A stretch of 64,000 bases of DNA, taken from Marinobacterium rhizophilum DSM 18822. Lineage in GTDB: Bacteria; Pseudomonadota; Gammaproteobacteria; Pseudomonadales; Balneatricaceae. The translations under genes and the position numbers were made by a program. This document shows positions 28,797 to 38,845 of the stretch, in pieces (positions within the stretch are counted from its first letter, which is position 1; each line of letters begins with the position of its first letter). The stretch is from assembly GCF_000378045.1 (NCBI RefSeq), contig NZ_KB899089.1, positions 1-64,000 on the forward strand, read 5' to 3'. Under the pieces are notes generated by a model. That model saw nothing but the letters and a program-made list of their open reading frames with translations, was not told where the DNA came from and did not search any database.

Positions 28797-29831
28797 TCAG
28801 AAACTCTGCGGATTCTTTGCTTTTTCCCGCGCAAGTTCGCGCGAAATCAGTCCTTTTTTCAACAATTCCAGCAATGCCTGATCCAGCGTTTTCATACCGA
28901 AGGCCGCACCGGTCTGGATGGATGAATACATCTGAGCAATCTTGTCCTCACGGATCAGGTTACGTATTGCGGGTGTACCGATCATGATCTCATGCGCGGC
29001 CACTCGGCCACCATTGGTCTTTTTGAGCAGCGTCTGTGAAATAACCCCTTGCAGCGACTCAGAGAGCATTGAGCGCACCATGGACTTTTCCGCCGCCGGG
29101 AAAACGTCAATTACGCGGTCGATGGTCTTGGCCGCCGACGTGGTATGCAGCGTGCCAAAAACCAGGTGACCGGTTTCCGCCGCCGTCAGCGCCAGACGGA
29201 TGGTTTCAAGATCTCGCATCTCGCCGACCAGTATAACGTCGGGGTCTTCACGCAACGCCGAACGCAAAGCATTGGCAAAGCTGTGTGTGTCGCGGTGCAC
29301 CTCACGCTGATTGATCAGACACTTCTTGCTTTCATGCACAAACTCGATCGGGTCCTCGATGGTCAGGATGTGATCTGAACGATTATCGTTGATGTAGTCC
29401 ACCATCGCCGCCAGCGAGGTACTTTTGCCGGAACCCGTTGGCCCCGTCACCAGCACCAGCCCACGGGGCTGTGACGCCATATCCTGAAACACCTTGCCCA
29501 TCCCGAGATCTTCCAGTGTCAATACGCGGCTTGGGATGGTTCGAAATACTGCGGCCGCACCGCGATTCTGGTTAAATGCGTTGACTCGAAAACGCGCCAG
29601 GGACGGCACCTCGATCGAGAAATCGACCTCGTAGTTATCCTCATACTCCTTGCGCACCTTGTCGTTCATTATGTCGTAAATCAGCGACTGAACAGACTTG
29701 TGATCAAGGGCAGGCAATTTAATGCGACGGACATCACCGTCAACTCGAATCACCGGTGGCATGCCGGCCGTAATATGCAGGTCGGAAGCCCCTTGCTGCA
29801 CCGCAAACGATAATAGTTCGGTTATATCCAT
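28797..29831 (-). CDS. pilT: Type IV pilus retraction ATPase PilT
   Basis: Hexameric motor that depolymerises pilin and powers twitching. Starting at ATG 29831 (MDITELLSFAVQQGASDLH) gives 344 residues, the standard length; a GTG four codons upstream is less likely. Walker A GPTGSGKST, Asp box LTIEDPIEFVH, Walker B region LVGEMRD, His box HTTSAAKT and the PilT-specific AIRNLIRE segment are all intact. It is divergent from yggS with under 100 bp between, so the promoters are back to back. Confidence 0.98.
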   Translation of the reverse strand: MDITELLSFAVQQGASDLHITAGMPPVIRVDGDVRRIKLPALDHKSVQSLIYDIMNDKVRKEYEDNYEVDFSIEVPSLARFRVNAFNQNRGAAAVFRTIPSRVLTLEDLGMGKVFQDMASQPRGLVLVTGPTGSGKSTSLAAMVDYINDNRSDHILTIEDPIEFVHESKKCLINQREVHRDTHSFANALRSALREDPDVILVGEMRDLETIRLALTAAETGHLVFGTLHTTSAAKTIDRVIDVFPAAEKSMVRSMLSESLQGVISQTLLKKTNGGRVAAHEIMIGTPAIRNLIREDKIAQMYSSIQTGAAFGMKTLDQALLELLKKGLISRELAREKAKNPQSF

Positions 29832-29924
29832 AGCGCTCAGCACCCGGTACTACTTCCATTAGAACCCCTATTTCTAGCAGAATAGCCCAGTCAATCCAAT
29901 GGCGGGCCACACTAAAAGCAGGGT

Positions 29925-30638
29925 ATGAAAAATATAGCAGACAATATTTGCACCGTGCGTGCACAAATTGCACGGGCGGCAAAGGTTACCGGACGCAAAC
30001 CCCAGGGCATACAATTGCTGGCCGTGAGCAAAACTCGGCAGGCAGATGAGCTGCGCCAGGCGTTTGCCGCCGGCCAGCACGCTTTTGGCGAGAACTACCT
30101 GCAGGAAGGCCTGGACAAGATCGAGGCGCTGGCGGACCTGGCCATCGAGTGGCATTTTATCGGCCCGATCCAGTCCAACAAAACCCGCCCGATAGCCGAG
30201 CACTTTCAGTGGGTACACAGCGTCGATCGAGCCAAGATCGCGCGCCGCTTGTCGGAACAGCGACCGCCGGACATGGCACCGCTGAACGTCTGCCTGCAGG
30301 TCAATATCAGCGCTGAGGAGAGCAAGTCGGGGTGCATGCCCGATGACGTGCTTGCACTGGCCCGTGACGTCGCCCAGCTGCCTCGCCTGAAGCTACGGGG
30401 CCTGATGGCCATTCCCGCGGCCTCGCAGGATCCGCAACACCAGCAACGTGCCTTTGCTGCCATGCGTACGCTACTGCAACAATTGCAGACCGAGTTCCCG
30501 CTGCTGGACACCCTGTCGATGGGCATGTCAGGTGACATGGACGCCGCCATCGCCGAAGGCGCCAGCATAGTGCGTATAGGCACCGCTATTTTCGGTACTC
30601 GAAACTCCAACTCAAACACCCAGGAAACCCCATTATGA
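29925..30638 (+). CDS. yggS: YggS/PLPBP family pyridoxal-phosphate homeostasis protein
   Basis: A single-domain PLP-binding protein of the alanine-racemase fold, without known catalysis, that buffers PLP levels. PLP-binding Lys36 lies in LLAVSKTRQADEL; FGENYLQE, WHFIGPIQSNKTR and the phosphate-binding SMGMSGDMDAAI are typical. 237 residues. It overlaps proC by 4 bp (ATGA), the usual partnership. Confidence 0.97.
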   Translation: MKNIADNICTVRAQIARAAKVTGRKPQGIQLLAVSKTRQADELRQAFAAGQHAFGENYLQEGLDKIEALADLAIEWHFIGPIQSNKTRPIAEHFQWVHSVDRAKIARRLSEQRPPDMAPLNVCLQVNISAEESKSGCMPDDVLALARDVAQLPRLKLRGLMAIPAASQDPQHQQRAFAAMRTLLQQLQTEFPLLDTLSMGMSGDMDAAIAEGASIVRIGTAIFGTRNSNSNTQETPL

Positions 30639-31459
30639 GCACGCAACCGACTGTTGCTTTTATCGGCGCCGGCAACATGGCCCGCGCCATCATCGGGGGG
30701 CTGCTGGACAACGGCTACCCGGCCACGAAAATCTGGGCCACCGGCACCCGGCCGGAAAAGCTGGCCGACCTTGCCGCGCAGGGGCTGCACACAGGTACAG
30801 ACAATATCGCTGCCGCCGCAACAGCAGACATCCTGATCATGGCGGTCAAACCCCAGATGATGAAGCAGGTGTGCGAACCGCTGCGCGATACGGTCATGCA
30901 GCACCGCCCGCTCGTTGTCTCGGTCGCCGCCGGAATCAGCTGCGACAGCCTCGACACCTGGCTTGGCGGCGGTAATGCCGTTGTTCGGTGCATGCCTAAC
31001 ACACCCTCACAGGTACAGACCGGTGCCAGCGGCCTGTTTGCCAACACAAAGGTCAGCGAACTCCAAAAACAACAGACAGCACAACTACTTGGCAATGTCG
31101 GACTGGCGCTCTGGGTTGACAGTGAAGAGCTGATTCATGCCGTGACAGCCGTATCGGGCTCGGGGCCGGCCTACTATTTCCTGTTTATGGAAGCCATGAT
31201 CAGCGCCGGTGAAAAATTGGGCCTTGACCGCGCCACCGCCACCTCGCTGACCCTGCAGACAGCGCTGGGTGCCGCCCGCATGGCCAGCAACAGCGAGCTG
31301 AGCCCGACCCAATTACGCCAGGCGGTGACATCTCCCAAGGGCACCACCGAACAGGCCATCCTGACATTCCAGGACGCCCACCTGGAAGCGCTGGTGGAAC
31401 ATGCCATGCAGGCCTGCGTCAACCGTTCGAAGGAACTCGCACAGCTTCTGCGGGACTAA
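30635..31459 (+). CDS. proC: Pyrroline-5-carboxylate reductase
   Basis: Last step of proline synthesis, reducing pyrroline-5-carboxylate with NAD(P)H. N-terminal Rossmann motif FIGAGNMARAIIGG, VRCMPNTPSQV in the middle, and the C-terminal signature VSGSGPAYYFLFMEAM and TSPKGTTEQAI. At 274 residues it is full length. It is translated from an ATGA overlap with yggS. Confidence 0.97.
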   Translation: MSTQPTVAFIGAGNMARAIIGGLLDNGYPATKIWATGTRPEKLADLAAQGLHTGTDNIAAAATADILIMAVKPQMMKQVCEPLRDTVMQHRPLVVSVAAGISCDSLDTWLGGGNAVVRCMPNTPSQVQTGASGLFANTKVSELQKQQTAQLLGNVGLALWVDSEELIHAVTAVSGSGPAYYFLFMEAMISAGEKLGLDRATATSLTLQTALGAARMASNSELSPTQLRQAVTSPKGTTEQAILTFQDAHLEALVEHAMQACVNRSKELAQLLRD

Positions 31460-31544
31460 CCCCCGCACGCGGTTCATTCAGCGCCTGAAAAGCTCTATAC
31501 TTGCCAGCAAATCAACAGCTTGAAACTGAGGCGGCGAAACAGCC

Positions 31545-32087
31545 ATGGGACAGGATCCGATCCTTCTGATCATCCGCACAATCGGCGAACTCTATGCATT
31601 TATCGTCGTCCTGCGTTTCTTACTGCAGCTGGCCAAGGTGGATTTTTATAATCCCATCAGCCAGGCGGTCGCACGACTGACCAGCGCTCCACTGCGGCCA
31701 CTGCAGCGGGTCATTCCCCGGGCGGGTTCTGTCGACCTGTCCGCCCTGGTGCTGGCGTATGGTGTCAAACTGCTCACGCTGTTCCTGTTACTCCTGGTCG
31801 CAGGGCAATCCATACCCATCACCAGCCTGCTGCTGTTTGCGCTCGCCGGCCTGCTGAATACCTTGCTGACGATCGCGTTTTGGGCCGTGATCGCTGCGGT
31901 TATCATCAGCTGGATCGCCCCCAACAATTACCATCCGGCGCCTCAGCTTATCCTGCAACTGACCGAGCCACTGTTCGCCCTGGCGCGCAAGGTTATCCCG
32001 CCCATCGGCGGGCTGGACCTGTCGCCGATCCTGATTTTTCTGGTTATTCAGATCATTCAGTCCCAGGTCAGCCGCCTGGTAATGTAG
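31545..32087 (+). CDS. yggT: YggT family membrane protein
   Basis: An inner-membrane protein of 180 residues with two similar halves, each containing the family pattern (FLLQLAKVDFYNPISQ in the first; ISWIAPNNYHPAPQLILQ and KVIPPIGGLDLSPI in the second) and about four to five membrane segments. The function is not established; osmotic tolerance has been suggested for relatives. It follows proC and is one base away from yggU. Confidence 0.93.
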   Translation: MGQDPILLIIRTIGELYAFIVVLRFLLQLAKVDFYNPISQAVARLTSAPLRPLQRVIPRAGSVDLSALVLAYGVKLLTLFLLLLVAGQSIPITSLLLFALAGLLNTLLTIAFWAVIAAVIISWIAPNNYHPAPQLILQLTEPLFALARKVIPPIGGLDLSPILIFLVIQIIQSQVSRLVM

Positions 32088-32088
32088 G

Positions 32089-32400
32089 ATGGCGAGCTAC
32101 TATCAGTGGCAAGGCGATGACCTGATACTAAGCTGTCACTTGCAACCCAAGGCATCGCGGGACGAGTTTTGCGGCCAGCATGGTGACAGTCTGAAAATAC
32201 GCATCAAGGCTCCGCCAATTGAAGGCAGGGCCAACAGCCAGCTGATCTCCTTCCTTGCGAAGCAATTTGGTGTTGCCAAAAAAGCGGTAACGATACTCAG
32301 CGGTGGGCTTGGGCGACAAAAACGCGTGTGCATCCGCGAGCCGGTTAAAATACCGGAAAGCTTGCCAATCGAATCAACGCCTTCGTCAGCAGTACGCTAA
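32089..32400 (+). CDS. DUF167/YggU family protein
   Basis: A 103-residue small protein with the family core LQPKASRDEF, GDSLKIRIKAPPIEGRAN and VTILSGGLGRQKRV. Function unknown. It begins one base after the yggT stop codon and is clearly part of the yggS-proC-yggT unit. The last 15 residues extend past the domain. Confidence 0.93.
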   Translation: MASYYQWQGDDLILSCHLQPKASRDEFCGQHGDSLKIRIKAPPIEGRANSQLISFLAKQFGVAKKAVTILSGGLGRQKRVCIREPVKIPESLPIESTPSSAVR

Positions 32401-32481
32401 GCGGCCCATACGGGCTTTTCCCAGGGTAAGCTCCGCTTGCTTGGCCTGCCCCAGATGATTACAGCTCCCGGATAACAGCAG

Positions 32482-33648
32482 ATGCCAACGTCCATTCCCG
32501 CAGATTCGGTTGGCCTCGTCCAGCCACAGCAACTTCACTTTGACCAGCCGCTGGCGCTCGCCAGCGGACGCCGGCTGGACAGCTATACATTGACTGTCGA
32601 AACGTACGGCACGCTGAACGCCGATCATTCCAATGCGATCCTGATCTGCCATGCACTCTCGGGCAATCATCACCTGGCCGGTTACCACAGCATGGATGAC
32701 CCCAAGCCCGGCTGGTGGGACTCAGCCATCGGCCCCGGCAAGGTCATCGATACCAACCTGTTTTTTGTGGTTGGCCTGAACAACCTGGGCGGCTGTCACG
32801 GCTCCACCGGACCCAACCAGCCAAACCCGGACACCGGCATGCCCTATGGCCCGGATTTCCCCATCGTCACCGTGCCCGACTGGGTCGAAAGCCAGGCACG
32901 ACTTGCGGACCGTTTCGGTATTCAGCAATGGGCAGCGGTGATCGGTGGCAGCCTCGGCGGCATGCAGGCCCTGCAGTGGGCCATCGACTATCCCCAGCGT
33001 TTGCGCCACTGCATTGTTATCGCCGCCGCGGCCAAGCTCTCGGCGCAGAACATTGCCTTTAATGAGGTGGCGCGCCAGGCCATCAGACGGGACCCGCAGT
33101 TCTATGATGGCCACTATTACGGCGAAAACGCCATCCCCAAGACCGGCCTGATGCTGGCACGCATGGTGGGCCACATTACCTACCTGTCGGATGACGGCAT
33201 GCGGGAGAAATTCGGCCGCGACATGAAGAGCGGCACGCTGAACTTCGATCTCAGCCCGCAGTTTGAAATCGAGTCCTACCTGCAATATCAGGGCGAACGC
33301 TTTTCAACCACCTTTGATGCCAATACATACCTGCTGATGACCAAGGCACTGGACTACTTTGACCCGGCAGCCAGCTACGGTGACAACCTGACGGAGGCGT
33401 TGCACGGGGCGCAATGCAAGTTCAAGGTCATTTCGTTTACAACGGACTGGCGCTTCTCACCCGAACGCTCACGGGAGATCGTCGATGCCCTGATCGATGC
33501 CCGCAAGCCCGTCAGCTACGCCGAGATAGACTCCCCGCAGGGCCACGACGCCTTCCTGATCCCCATACCGCGTTACATGGAAGTGTTCGGGGCCTGCATG
33601 AAACAGGTGGGCGCCGATATCCCCCGATCCAAGCCGGAGGGCCGCTGA
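32482..33648 (+). CDS. metX: Homoserine O-acyltransferase (MetX family)
   Basis: Alpha/beta-hydrolase-fold enzyme that acylates homoserine in methionine synthesis. The oxyanion segment [10 protein letters not shown], nucleophile elbow GGSLGGMQ (Ser157), and the C-terminal His in QGHDAFL are intact. At 388 residues it is full length. In Pseudomonas-type bacteria with metW next to it, this enzyme is usually succinyl-CoA dependent despite its MetX fold; the acyl donor cannot be settled by eye. metW follows after one base. Confidence 0.95.
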   Translation: MPTSIPADSVGLVQPQQLHFDQPLALASGRRLDSYTLTVETYGTLNADHSNAILICHALSGNHHLAGYHSMDDPKPGWWDSAIGPGKVIDTNLFFVVGLNNLGGCHGSTGPNQPNPDTGMPYGPDFPIVTVPDWVESQARLADRFGIQQWAAVIGGSLGGMQALQWAIDYPQRLRHCIVIAAAAKLSAQNIAFNEVARQAIRRDPQFYDGHYYGENAIPKTGLMLARMVGHITYLSDDGMREKFGRDMKSGTLNFDLSPQFEIESYLQYQGERFSTTFDANTYLLMTKALDYFDPAASYGDNLTEALHGAQCKFKVISFTTDWRFSPERSREIVDALIDARKPVSYAEIDSPQGHDAFLIPIPRYMEVFGACMKQVGADIPRSKPEGR

Positions 33649-33649
33649 G

Positions 33650-34240
33650 ATGCGTGTAGACCTGGATATCATTCAGAACTGGATCAAGCCCGGCACCCGG
33701 GTGCTCGACCTGGGGTGCGGCGATGGCGAGCTGCTGAGCTACCTCGGCACGCACAAGCAGGTCGAGGGCTACGGCCTGGAGATCAACCATGACAACATCA
33801 CCGCCTGCCTGGAAGCCGGCGTCAATGTGATAGAAAAAGACATCGACGAGGGTCTGGCGACGCTGCGTAGCGCCAGTTTTGATGCCGTCATCATGACCCA
33901 GGCCCTTCAGGTCATGCACCGTCCCGACCTGATCGTCGACGAAATGCTGCGCATCGGCAAGGAATGCATCGTTACATTCCCGAACTTTGGTCACTGGCGC
34001 GCGCGCAGCTATCTGGCGTTGCGTGGCAAGATGCCAGTGTCAAAATTCCTGCCCTATACTTGGTACAACACACCGAATATCCACTTTTGTACCTTCAAGG
34101 ATTTTGAGCGCCTGTGTGTTGAGCGCAACATTCATATCCTGGATCGCACCGTCGTGGACAATGAACACCGTGATCGCTGGTGGCTGCGCCTGTGGCCCAA
34201 CATGCTGGGCGAAATCGCCATCTACCGCATCACTCGATAA
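33650..34240 (+). CDS. metW: Methionine biosynthesis protein MetW
   Basis: A 196-residue protein of the class I methyltransferase fold. GTRVLDLGCGDGELL is the SAM-binding glycine loop; TFPNFGHWRAR and LPYTWYNTPNIHFCT are the MetW signature. It supports MetX activity in organisms using this pathway, though its exact reaction is not known. It begins one base after metX ends. Confidence 0.95.
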   Translation: MRVDLDIIQNWIKPGTRVLDLGCGDGELLSYLGTHKQVEGYGLEINHDNITACLEAGVNVIEKDIDEGLATLRSASFDAVIMTQALQVMHRPDLIVDEMLRIGKECIVTFPNFGHWRARSYLALRGKMPVSKFLPYTWYNTPNIHFCTFKDFERLCVERNIHILDRTVVDNEHRDRWWLRLWPNMLGEIAIYRITR

Positions 34241-34253
34241 AACAGGAGTCGCT

Positions 34254-34715
34254 ATGAACGTGTCATTCCCCCCGGTACGCCGTGCCCTGCAAGGCGTGCT
34301 GACAGGCCTGATCCTCAGCGCAGGCATGGTCCAGGCTGACCAGTTTGTTTCCTATGGAGACTACGAGGTACATTACAACGCCTTCAACAGCACCTTCGTC
34401 GAGCCCGAGGTGGCACAGAGCTATGGTCTGACGCGCAGCAAAACCCTGGCCCTGGTCAATGTATCGGTATTGCAAAAAGCCAGCGACGGCAGCAAAACAC
34501 CGGTTACCGCCATCGTCAAGGGCAGCGCCAGCAATCTGCTGGGGCAGATCAGCAACATCAGTTTTAAGAAAATTGAGGAAACAGGCGCACTCTATTACAT
34601 AGGCGGCCTGCCCTTTGCGAATGACCAACTGATGCGCATTGCGCTCGACGTCCAGCCTGATCCGAATCAGCCGGCCTACAGTATCCAGTTTGAGCAGACC
34701 TTCTACGCCGAATGA
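34254..34715 (+). CDS. DUF4426 secreted protein
   Basis: A 153-residue protein with a signal peptide (about residues 1-28, cleavage near VQA-DQ). The mature part FVSYGDYEVHYNAFNSTFVEPEVAQ matches the DUF4426 pattern and looks all-beta. ACAGGAG lies 7 nt before ATG 34254; the frame is open further up inside metW but that is not coding. Function unknown. It is always seen between metW and rdgB in relatives and overlaps rdgB by 4 bp. Confidence 0.9.
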   Translation: MNVSFPPVRRALQGVLTGLILSAGMVQADQFVSYGDYEVHYNAFNSTFVEPEVAQSYGLTRSKTLALVNVSVLQKASDGSKTPVTAIVKGSASNLLGQISNISFKKIEETGALYYIGGLPFANDQLMRIALDVQPDPNQPAYSIQFEQTFYAE

Positions 34716-35326
34716 CCACACTCAAGTATTCACGCATCGTTCTTGCCAGCGGCAATCAGGGCAAACTCCGTGAATTCAGCCAGGTGCTCGCACCGCTGAA
34801 TGTCGAGGTTCTGCCGCAATCCGCCTTTAACGTCAGCGAGGCCGAGGAAACCGGCCTCAGCTTTATCGAAAATGCGATCCTCAAGGCCCGTCATGCCTGT
34901 CGTTGCACAGGCCTGCCGGCGCTGGCCGATGACTCGGGGCTCGAAGTTGACGCGCTCGATGGCGCGCCCGGCATTTACTCGGCGCGCTTTGCGGGCCCCG
35001 GTGCCACCGATGCCGAGAACAACAGTCGCCTGTTGCATCAAATGCGGGATGTGCCGGACGCCCGTCGCAGCGCACGCTTTCGCTGCGTACTGGCCTTCAT
35101 GCGCCACGCTGAAGACCCGACCCCGCTGATCAGCGTCGGAACCTGGGAGGGCCATATCCTGCATGCGCCGCGGGGTGAACAGGGATTCGGCTATGATCCG
35201 CTGTTTCTGGTGCCGGAACTGGGACTGAGTTCGGCTGAACTGCCGCGAGAGCAGAAAAACAGCCTCAGCCATCGCGGCAAGGCCGTGGCGCTGTTAAACC
35301 AACAGATTCACGCTTACCTGCGCTGA
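34712..35326 (+). CDS. rdgB: Non-canonical purine NTP pyrophosphatase (RdgB/HAM1)
   Basis: Hydrolyses ITP, dITP and XTP to keep deaminated purines out of DNA. IVLASGNQGKLREF, SFIENAILKARHA, LADDSGLEVDAL with GIYSARFAG, and FGYDPLFL are the conserved segments. 204 residues. It overlaps the DUF4426 gene (ATGA) and precedes hemW, as in many Gammaproteobacteria. Confidence 0.97.
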   Translation: MTTLKYSRIVLASGNQGKLREFSQVLAPLNVEVLPQSAFNVSEAEETGLSFIENAILKARHACRCTGLPALADDSGLEVDALDGAPGIYSARFAGPGATDAENNSRLLHQMRDVPDARRSARFRCVLAFMRHAEDPTPLISVGTWEGHILHAPRGEQGFGYDPLFLVPELGLSSAELPREQKNSLSHRGKAVALLNQQIHAYLR

Positions 35327-35391
35327 GACCGGCGCCGGCCAGCACAAACGCCGGTCCCAACAGCCCCCGCTACGCCGTTACTGGAAGTACC

Positions 35392-36528
35392 ATGATCCAA
35401 TTGCCGCCGCTGTCGCTTTATATCCATATTCCCTGGTGCGTACGCAAGTGCCCCTACTGCGACTTCAACTCCCATGCCGCCCGGGGCGAGTTACCGGAAG
35501 CAGCCTATGTCGCAGCCCTGATGGCGGACCTGGAGGCAGAACTGGCCGATGTGCAGGGCAGGAGCATAGAAACCATCTTTATCGGCGGTGGCACGCCGAG
35601 CCTGTTTTCCGCTGCGGCCATCCATGAAATTCTGCAGGGCGTAGCGGCACGCACACCTATCGCTGCCCAGGCCGAGATCACCATGGAAGCCAACCCCGGC
35701 ACCTTTGAGCAGGAACGTTTCGCCGGTTTTCGCAATGCCGGCGTCAATCGCCTGTCCATCGGTATCCAGAGTTTCAGCGATACCCAGCTCAAGGCGTTGG
35801 GACGCATTCATAACGCGGATGAAGCTTACCGCGCCGTTGCCAGCGCCCGGGCCATCGGGTTTGACAATATCAACCTGGACCTGATGCACGGCCTGCCGCA
35901 GCAGGATCTTGCCGGCGCCATGCAGGATCTGGATACCGCCCTGTCACTGCAACCTGATCACCTGTCCTGGTACCAGCTCACCATCGAGCCCAACACCGAG
36001 TTCAACTCACGCCCGCCAAGCCTGCCGGTGGATGAAATACTGTGGGATATCCAGGAACAGGGGCAGGACAAACTCGCCGCCGCAGGATTTGCCCAGTACG
36101 AGGTATCGGCCTATGCCCGCGCGGGCCGACAGGCAGCCCATAACCTGAATTACTGGGCCTTTGGTGACTATATCGGCATTGGTGCCGGCGCTCATGGCAA
36201 GCTGACACGACCGGCGGACAACCTGATCATGCGGCGCTGGAAGCAGCGCCAGCCAACGGCCTATATGGACCCGGTCAGACGCTTTGGGGGCGAGAACCCG
36301 ATTGCCCGCGACGAGTTGGCATTTGAGTTCATGCTCAATGCATTGCGACTGGTGGATGGAGTACCGCTGAACATGCTGCTCTCCCGGGCCGGCATCAGCC
36401 CGGACAGTATTCGTCCAAAACTGGACCGGGCCGTGCAGCAGGGGCTGCTGGAGGACGACCCCGCCCACATCAGACCCACCCGCCAGGGGCGGCTGTTCCT
36501 GAACAACCTGCTGGAATTGTTTTTGTAG
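35392..36528 (+). CDS. hemW: Radical SAM protein HemW (heme chaperone)
   Basis: A 378-residue radical SAM protein. The cluster motif WCVRKCPYCDF (Cys16, Cys20, Cys23) is preceded by YIHIPW, and GGGTPSL and EANPGT follow. HemW lacks the extra Cys of HemN, consistent with a heme-delivery rather than coproporphyrinogen oxidase role; old annotations often say HemN. GGAAG lies 5 nt upstream. It ends 10 bp from the convergent yigB, with no room for a terminator. Confidence 0.95.
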   Translation: MIQLPPLSLYIHIPWCVRKCPYCDFNSHAARGELPEAAYVAALMADLEAELADVQGRSIETIFIGGGTPSLFSAAAIHEILQGVAARTPIAAQAEITMEANPGTFEQERFAGFRNAGVNRLSIGIQSFSDTQLKALGRIHNADEAYRAVASARAIGFDNINLDLMHGLPQQDLAGAMQDLDTALSLQPDHLSWYQLTIEPNTEFNSRPPSLPVDEILWDIQEQGQDKLAAAGFAQYEVSAYARAGRQAAHNLNYWAFGDYIGIGAGAHGKLTRPADNLIMRRWKQRQPTAYMDPVRRFGGENPIARDELAFEFMLNALRLVDGVPLNMLLSRAGISPDSIRPKLDRAVQQGLLEDDPAHIRPTRQGRLFLNNLLELFL

Positions 36529-36538
36529 GCTAAGCCCG

Positions 36539-37264
36539 TCAGAGCGTCACGCGCAAGGCGGCCAGTTCTGCGATTTCAATCAGCGCCTGGGGAATGTCAC
36601 TCAGCGTGCGCACGGTTTGCGTAGGCGCCGGACCTCCAGGCCATTCCTGACCGTTCTGGTTGACCCAGATGGTCCAGAAGCCCGCGTTGTGAGCACCCTC
36701 GATATCGTGCACCGGGTGGTCTCCCACATGCACCACCTGTTCAGGTCGCAGCCCCGCGTGTGCCAGGGCATGCTCGAACATCAGCGGATGCGGCTTTTCC
36801 TGCCCGGTCCCCTCTGCATTGAACTGGAAGTCGAAGTAATCGGCCAGTCCAACCCGCTTCACATCGGCGTTGCCATTGCTCAGCGCACCGATCAGCAGGT
36901 TACGTTCGCGCAAAATTTTCAGCATGGTCAGCGCATGCTCAAAAAACTCCACCTGATGCCGCGCCTCCAGATAGACCTCGAAGGCCTGCAAGGCCAGCGC
37001 CTCGGCCTCCTCAGGCGTGTAGCCGGCCGTACGCATGCCCTCCTGCAGCAGACGCAGGCGGATCTGGGTAACGCTGTGGGAGATCTCAGGATACCGTGAC
37101 AGTACCTCATCGCGCAGGCGCGGCAGATCATCGATACTGAACTGGCGCGTAAATAGCTCGGCGTTACGGTTCAGCCAGTCAAACAGCGAATTGTTTGCTA
37201 TCTCAATCACCGGATCAATCGCCCAGAGGGTATCGTCCAGATCGAAGGTGACACATTTAATCAT
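36539..37264 (-). CDS. yigB: HAD-family phosphatase YigB-like
   Basis: A 241-residue haloacid dehalogenase-type phosphatase; E. coli YigB removes phosphate from a riboflavin precursor and from FMN. Motif I is TFDLDDTLW, motif II GALSNGN, Lys in QEKPHPLMF, and motif IV HVGDHPVHDIEGA. I start at ATG 37264, which overlaps the xerC stop by 8 bp; the frame is open further up only as a shadow of xerC. The dapF-DUF484-xerC-yigB order is the same as in E. coli. Confidence 0.92.
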   Translation of the reverse strand: MIKCVTFDLDDTLWAIDPVIEIANNSLFDWLNRNAELFTRQFSIDDLPRLRDEVLSRYPEISHSVTQIRLRLLQEGMRTAGYTPEEAEALALQAFEVYLEARHQVEFFEHALTMLKILRERNLLIGALSNGNADVKRVGLADYFDFQFNAEGTGQEKPHPLMFEHALAHAGLRPEQVVHVGDHPVHDIEGAHNAGFWTIWVNQNGQEWPGGPAPTQTVRTLSDIPQALIEIAELAALRVTL

Positions 37265-38159
37265 TTTTCTTGCGTGCTCTCGGGTGGGCCTTGTCATAGA
37301 CATCAGCCAGATGCTGAAAATCCAGATGCGTGTAGATCTGGGTTGTAGCGATATCGGCGTGCCCCAGCAACTCCTGCACCGCCCGCAAATCACCGCTGGA
37401 CTCCAGCAGGTGACTGGCAAAACTGTGGCGCAACCTGTGCGGGTGAACCTTGCCATCGGTCGCCTGATGCAACCCCCAGTGCTCGAGTCGCTGCTGCACG
37501 GCACGGGTACTGATACGGTTACCGCGCTTGCTGACAAAAAGTGCCGGCTGCTCGCCGCGTAACAGGCTGGTGCGTTGACCGAGCCATACGTCGAGCGCCG
37601 CCAGCGCCTTGCTGCCGACGGGCAGCATGCGTGCCTTGCGGCCCTTGCCGGTCACGACCAGACTGGCATCGCGAAAATCGATATCCCCCAGATCCAGGCT
37701 GACAAGCTCCGCCAGACGCAAACCAGAGGAATAGATCAATTCCATCATGGCACAATCACGGGCAGATACCGCATCGGTTACCGGAATTTGCATCAGGTGG
37801 CCGGCCTGATCGGTGTCCAGGGTTTTGGGCAGGCGCCGGGCCGAACGGGGTGCGCTTAACCCCAGCGCCGGATTGTGCTCGCACAAGCCTTCGCGATTCA
37901 GGTAACGATAGAACGAACGAACAGCCGACAGCAGCCGCTGAATGCTTTTCCCAGCCAGGCCCTCGCGGTGGGTTTCAGCAATGAAGGCGCGCAGATCCCG
38001 TGGTCTGATACTGTCCCAGCCACTCAGGCCGTTGGCATGGGCATAGCGCTGCAGGCGCTTAATATCACGCTGGTAGTTGTCCAGGGTGTGCACGGAGTAC
38101 TGGCGTTCGGCGCGCAGATAGCCCACAAAGGCATCCAGCACCGCCGAGTCTGAAGACAT
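37257..38159 (-). CDS. xerC: Tyrosine recombinase XerC
   Basis: Resolves chromosome dimers at dif together with XerD. The N-terminal SAM-like domain (about 1-90) is followed by the catalytic domain with Arg148 (SSGLRLAE), Lys172, HPHRLRHSFASH (His241, Arg244), LLGHADI (His267) and nucleophile Tyr276 in TQIYTHLD. At 300 residues it is standard. Its start and the DUF484 stop share one base; yigB overlaps its end. The operon context supports XerC rather than a mobile integrase. Confidence 0.97.
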   Translation of the reverse strand: MSSDSAVLDAFVGYLRAERQYSVHTLDNYQRDIKRLQRYAHANGLSGWDSIRPRDLRAFIAETHREGLAGKSIQRLLSAVRSFYRYLNREGLCEHNPALGLSAPRSARRLPKTLDTDQAGHLMQIPVTDAVSARDCAMMELIYSSGLRLAELVSLDLGDIDFRDASLVVTGKGRKARMLPVGSKALAALDVWLGQRTSLLRGEQPALFVSKRGNRISTRAVQQRLEHWGLHQATDGKVHPHRLRHSFASHLLESSGDLRAVQELLGHADIATTQIYTHLDFQHLADVYDKAHPRARKKND

Positions 38160-38845
38160 CAGCCCCGGCTCAGGATACGGGACAGCACCCGGCTCAAGAC
38201 TTCGCCGACGTAGCAGAGGAACAGGGTGCCCTGACTGCTCTGGAAGTAGTGCGCATCGTAGCTGCCGATGGCCAGCAGGCCCAGGGTTTCACCCTGAACC
38301 AGCGGGATCACCGCCGCGGACTGGATACGGAACGCCTGCTCCTGGAAAACAAACAGATGCTGTGGCTCCGGCAAACGCCCGCAGCTCGGCAGGTTGGTTC
38401 CCAGCAGTGGTTCAAGTACCTGGGCGTCGGCCAGGCTCAACCAGCGTGCGGCACCGCTATCCTCACCCTCGCCAAGCAGCATCAGCGTCGTGACATCGCC
38501 CTGAAAATCGCGGCACAGGCTTTCGTCTATGGCAACGGCGACATCATCCAAAGTTTCGCAGCCCAGCAGCGCCAGCACCATGCGCTTGGTCTTCTCAAAC
38601 TGCACATCGTTGTGACGCGCCACGTCGATCAGGTCAGACAGATGGGTGCGCAACTGCTGGTTTTTTTCGCGCAACACGCCCGTCTGGCGTGCCACCAACG
38701 ACACAGCGGTACCGGTTTCATGGGGCACGTAGAGCTTCTCCAGCAGCCCCGTGTGGCGGCTGAAGTAATCCGGATTCTGCGCCAGAAACTCCGCTACCTG
38801 CTGCTCATCGAGTCCGGCGTGCTGTCGCTTGGCCTGATCGGTCAT
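38159..38845 (-). CDS. DUF484 family protein
   Basis: A 228-residue protein: N-terminal [15 protein letters not shown], a helical linker ([22 protein letters not shown] split over about 20 residues), then a GAF-like domain (about 90-220). Function unknown. It is always found between dapF and xerC. Overlaps at both ends indicate coupled translation. Confidence 0.93.
   Translation of the reverse strand: MTDQAKRQHAGLDEQQVAEFLAQNPDYFSRHTGLLEKLYVPHETGTAVSLVARQTGVLREKNQQLRTHLSDLIDVARHNDVQFEKTKRMVLALLGCETLDDVAVAIDESLCRDFQGDVTTLMLLGEGEDSGAARWLSLADAQVLEPLLGTNLPSCGRLPEPQHLFVFQEQAFRIQSAAVIPLVQGETLGLLAIGSYDAHYFQSSQGTLFLCYVGEVLSRVLSRILSRG

Noticed and set aside
37257-38159. Tyrosine recombinase as a sign of a mobile element
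   Set aside because: The dapF-DUF484-xerC-yigB order and overlaps identify it as the housekeeping XerC.
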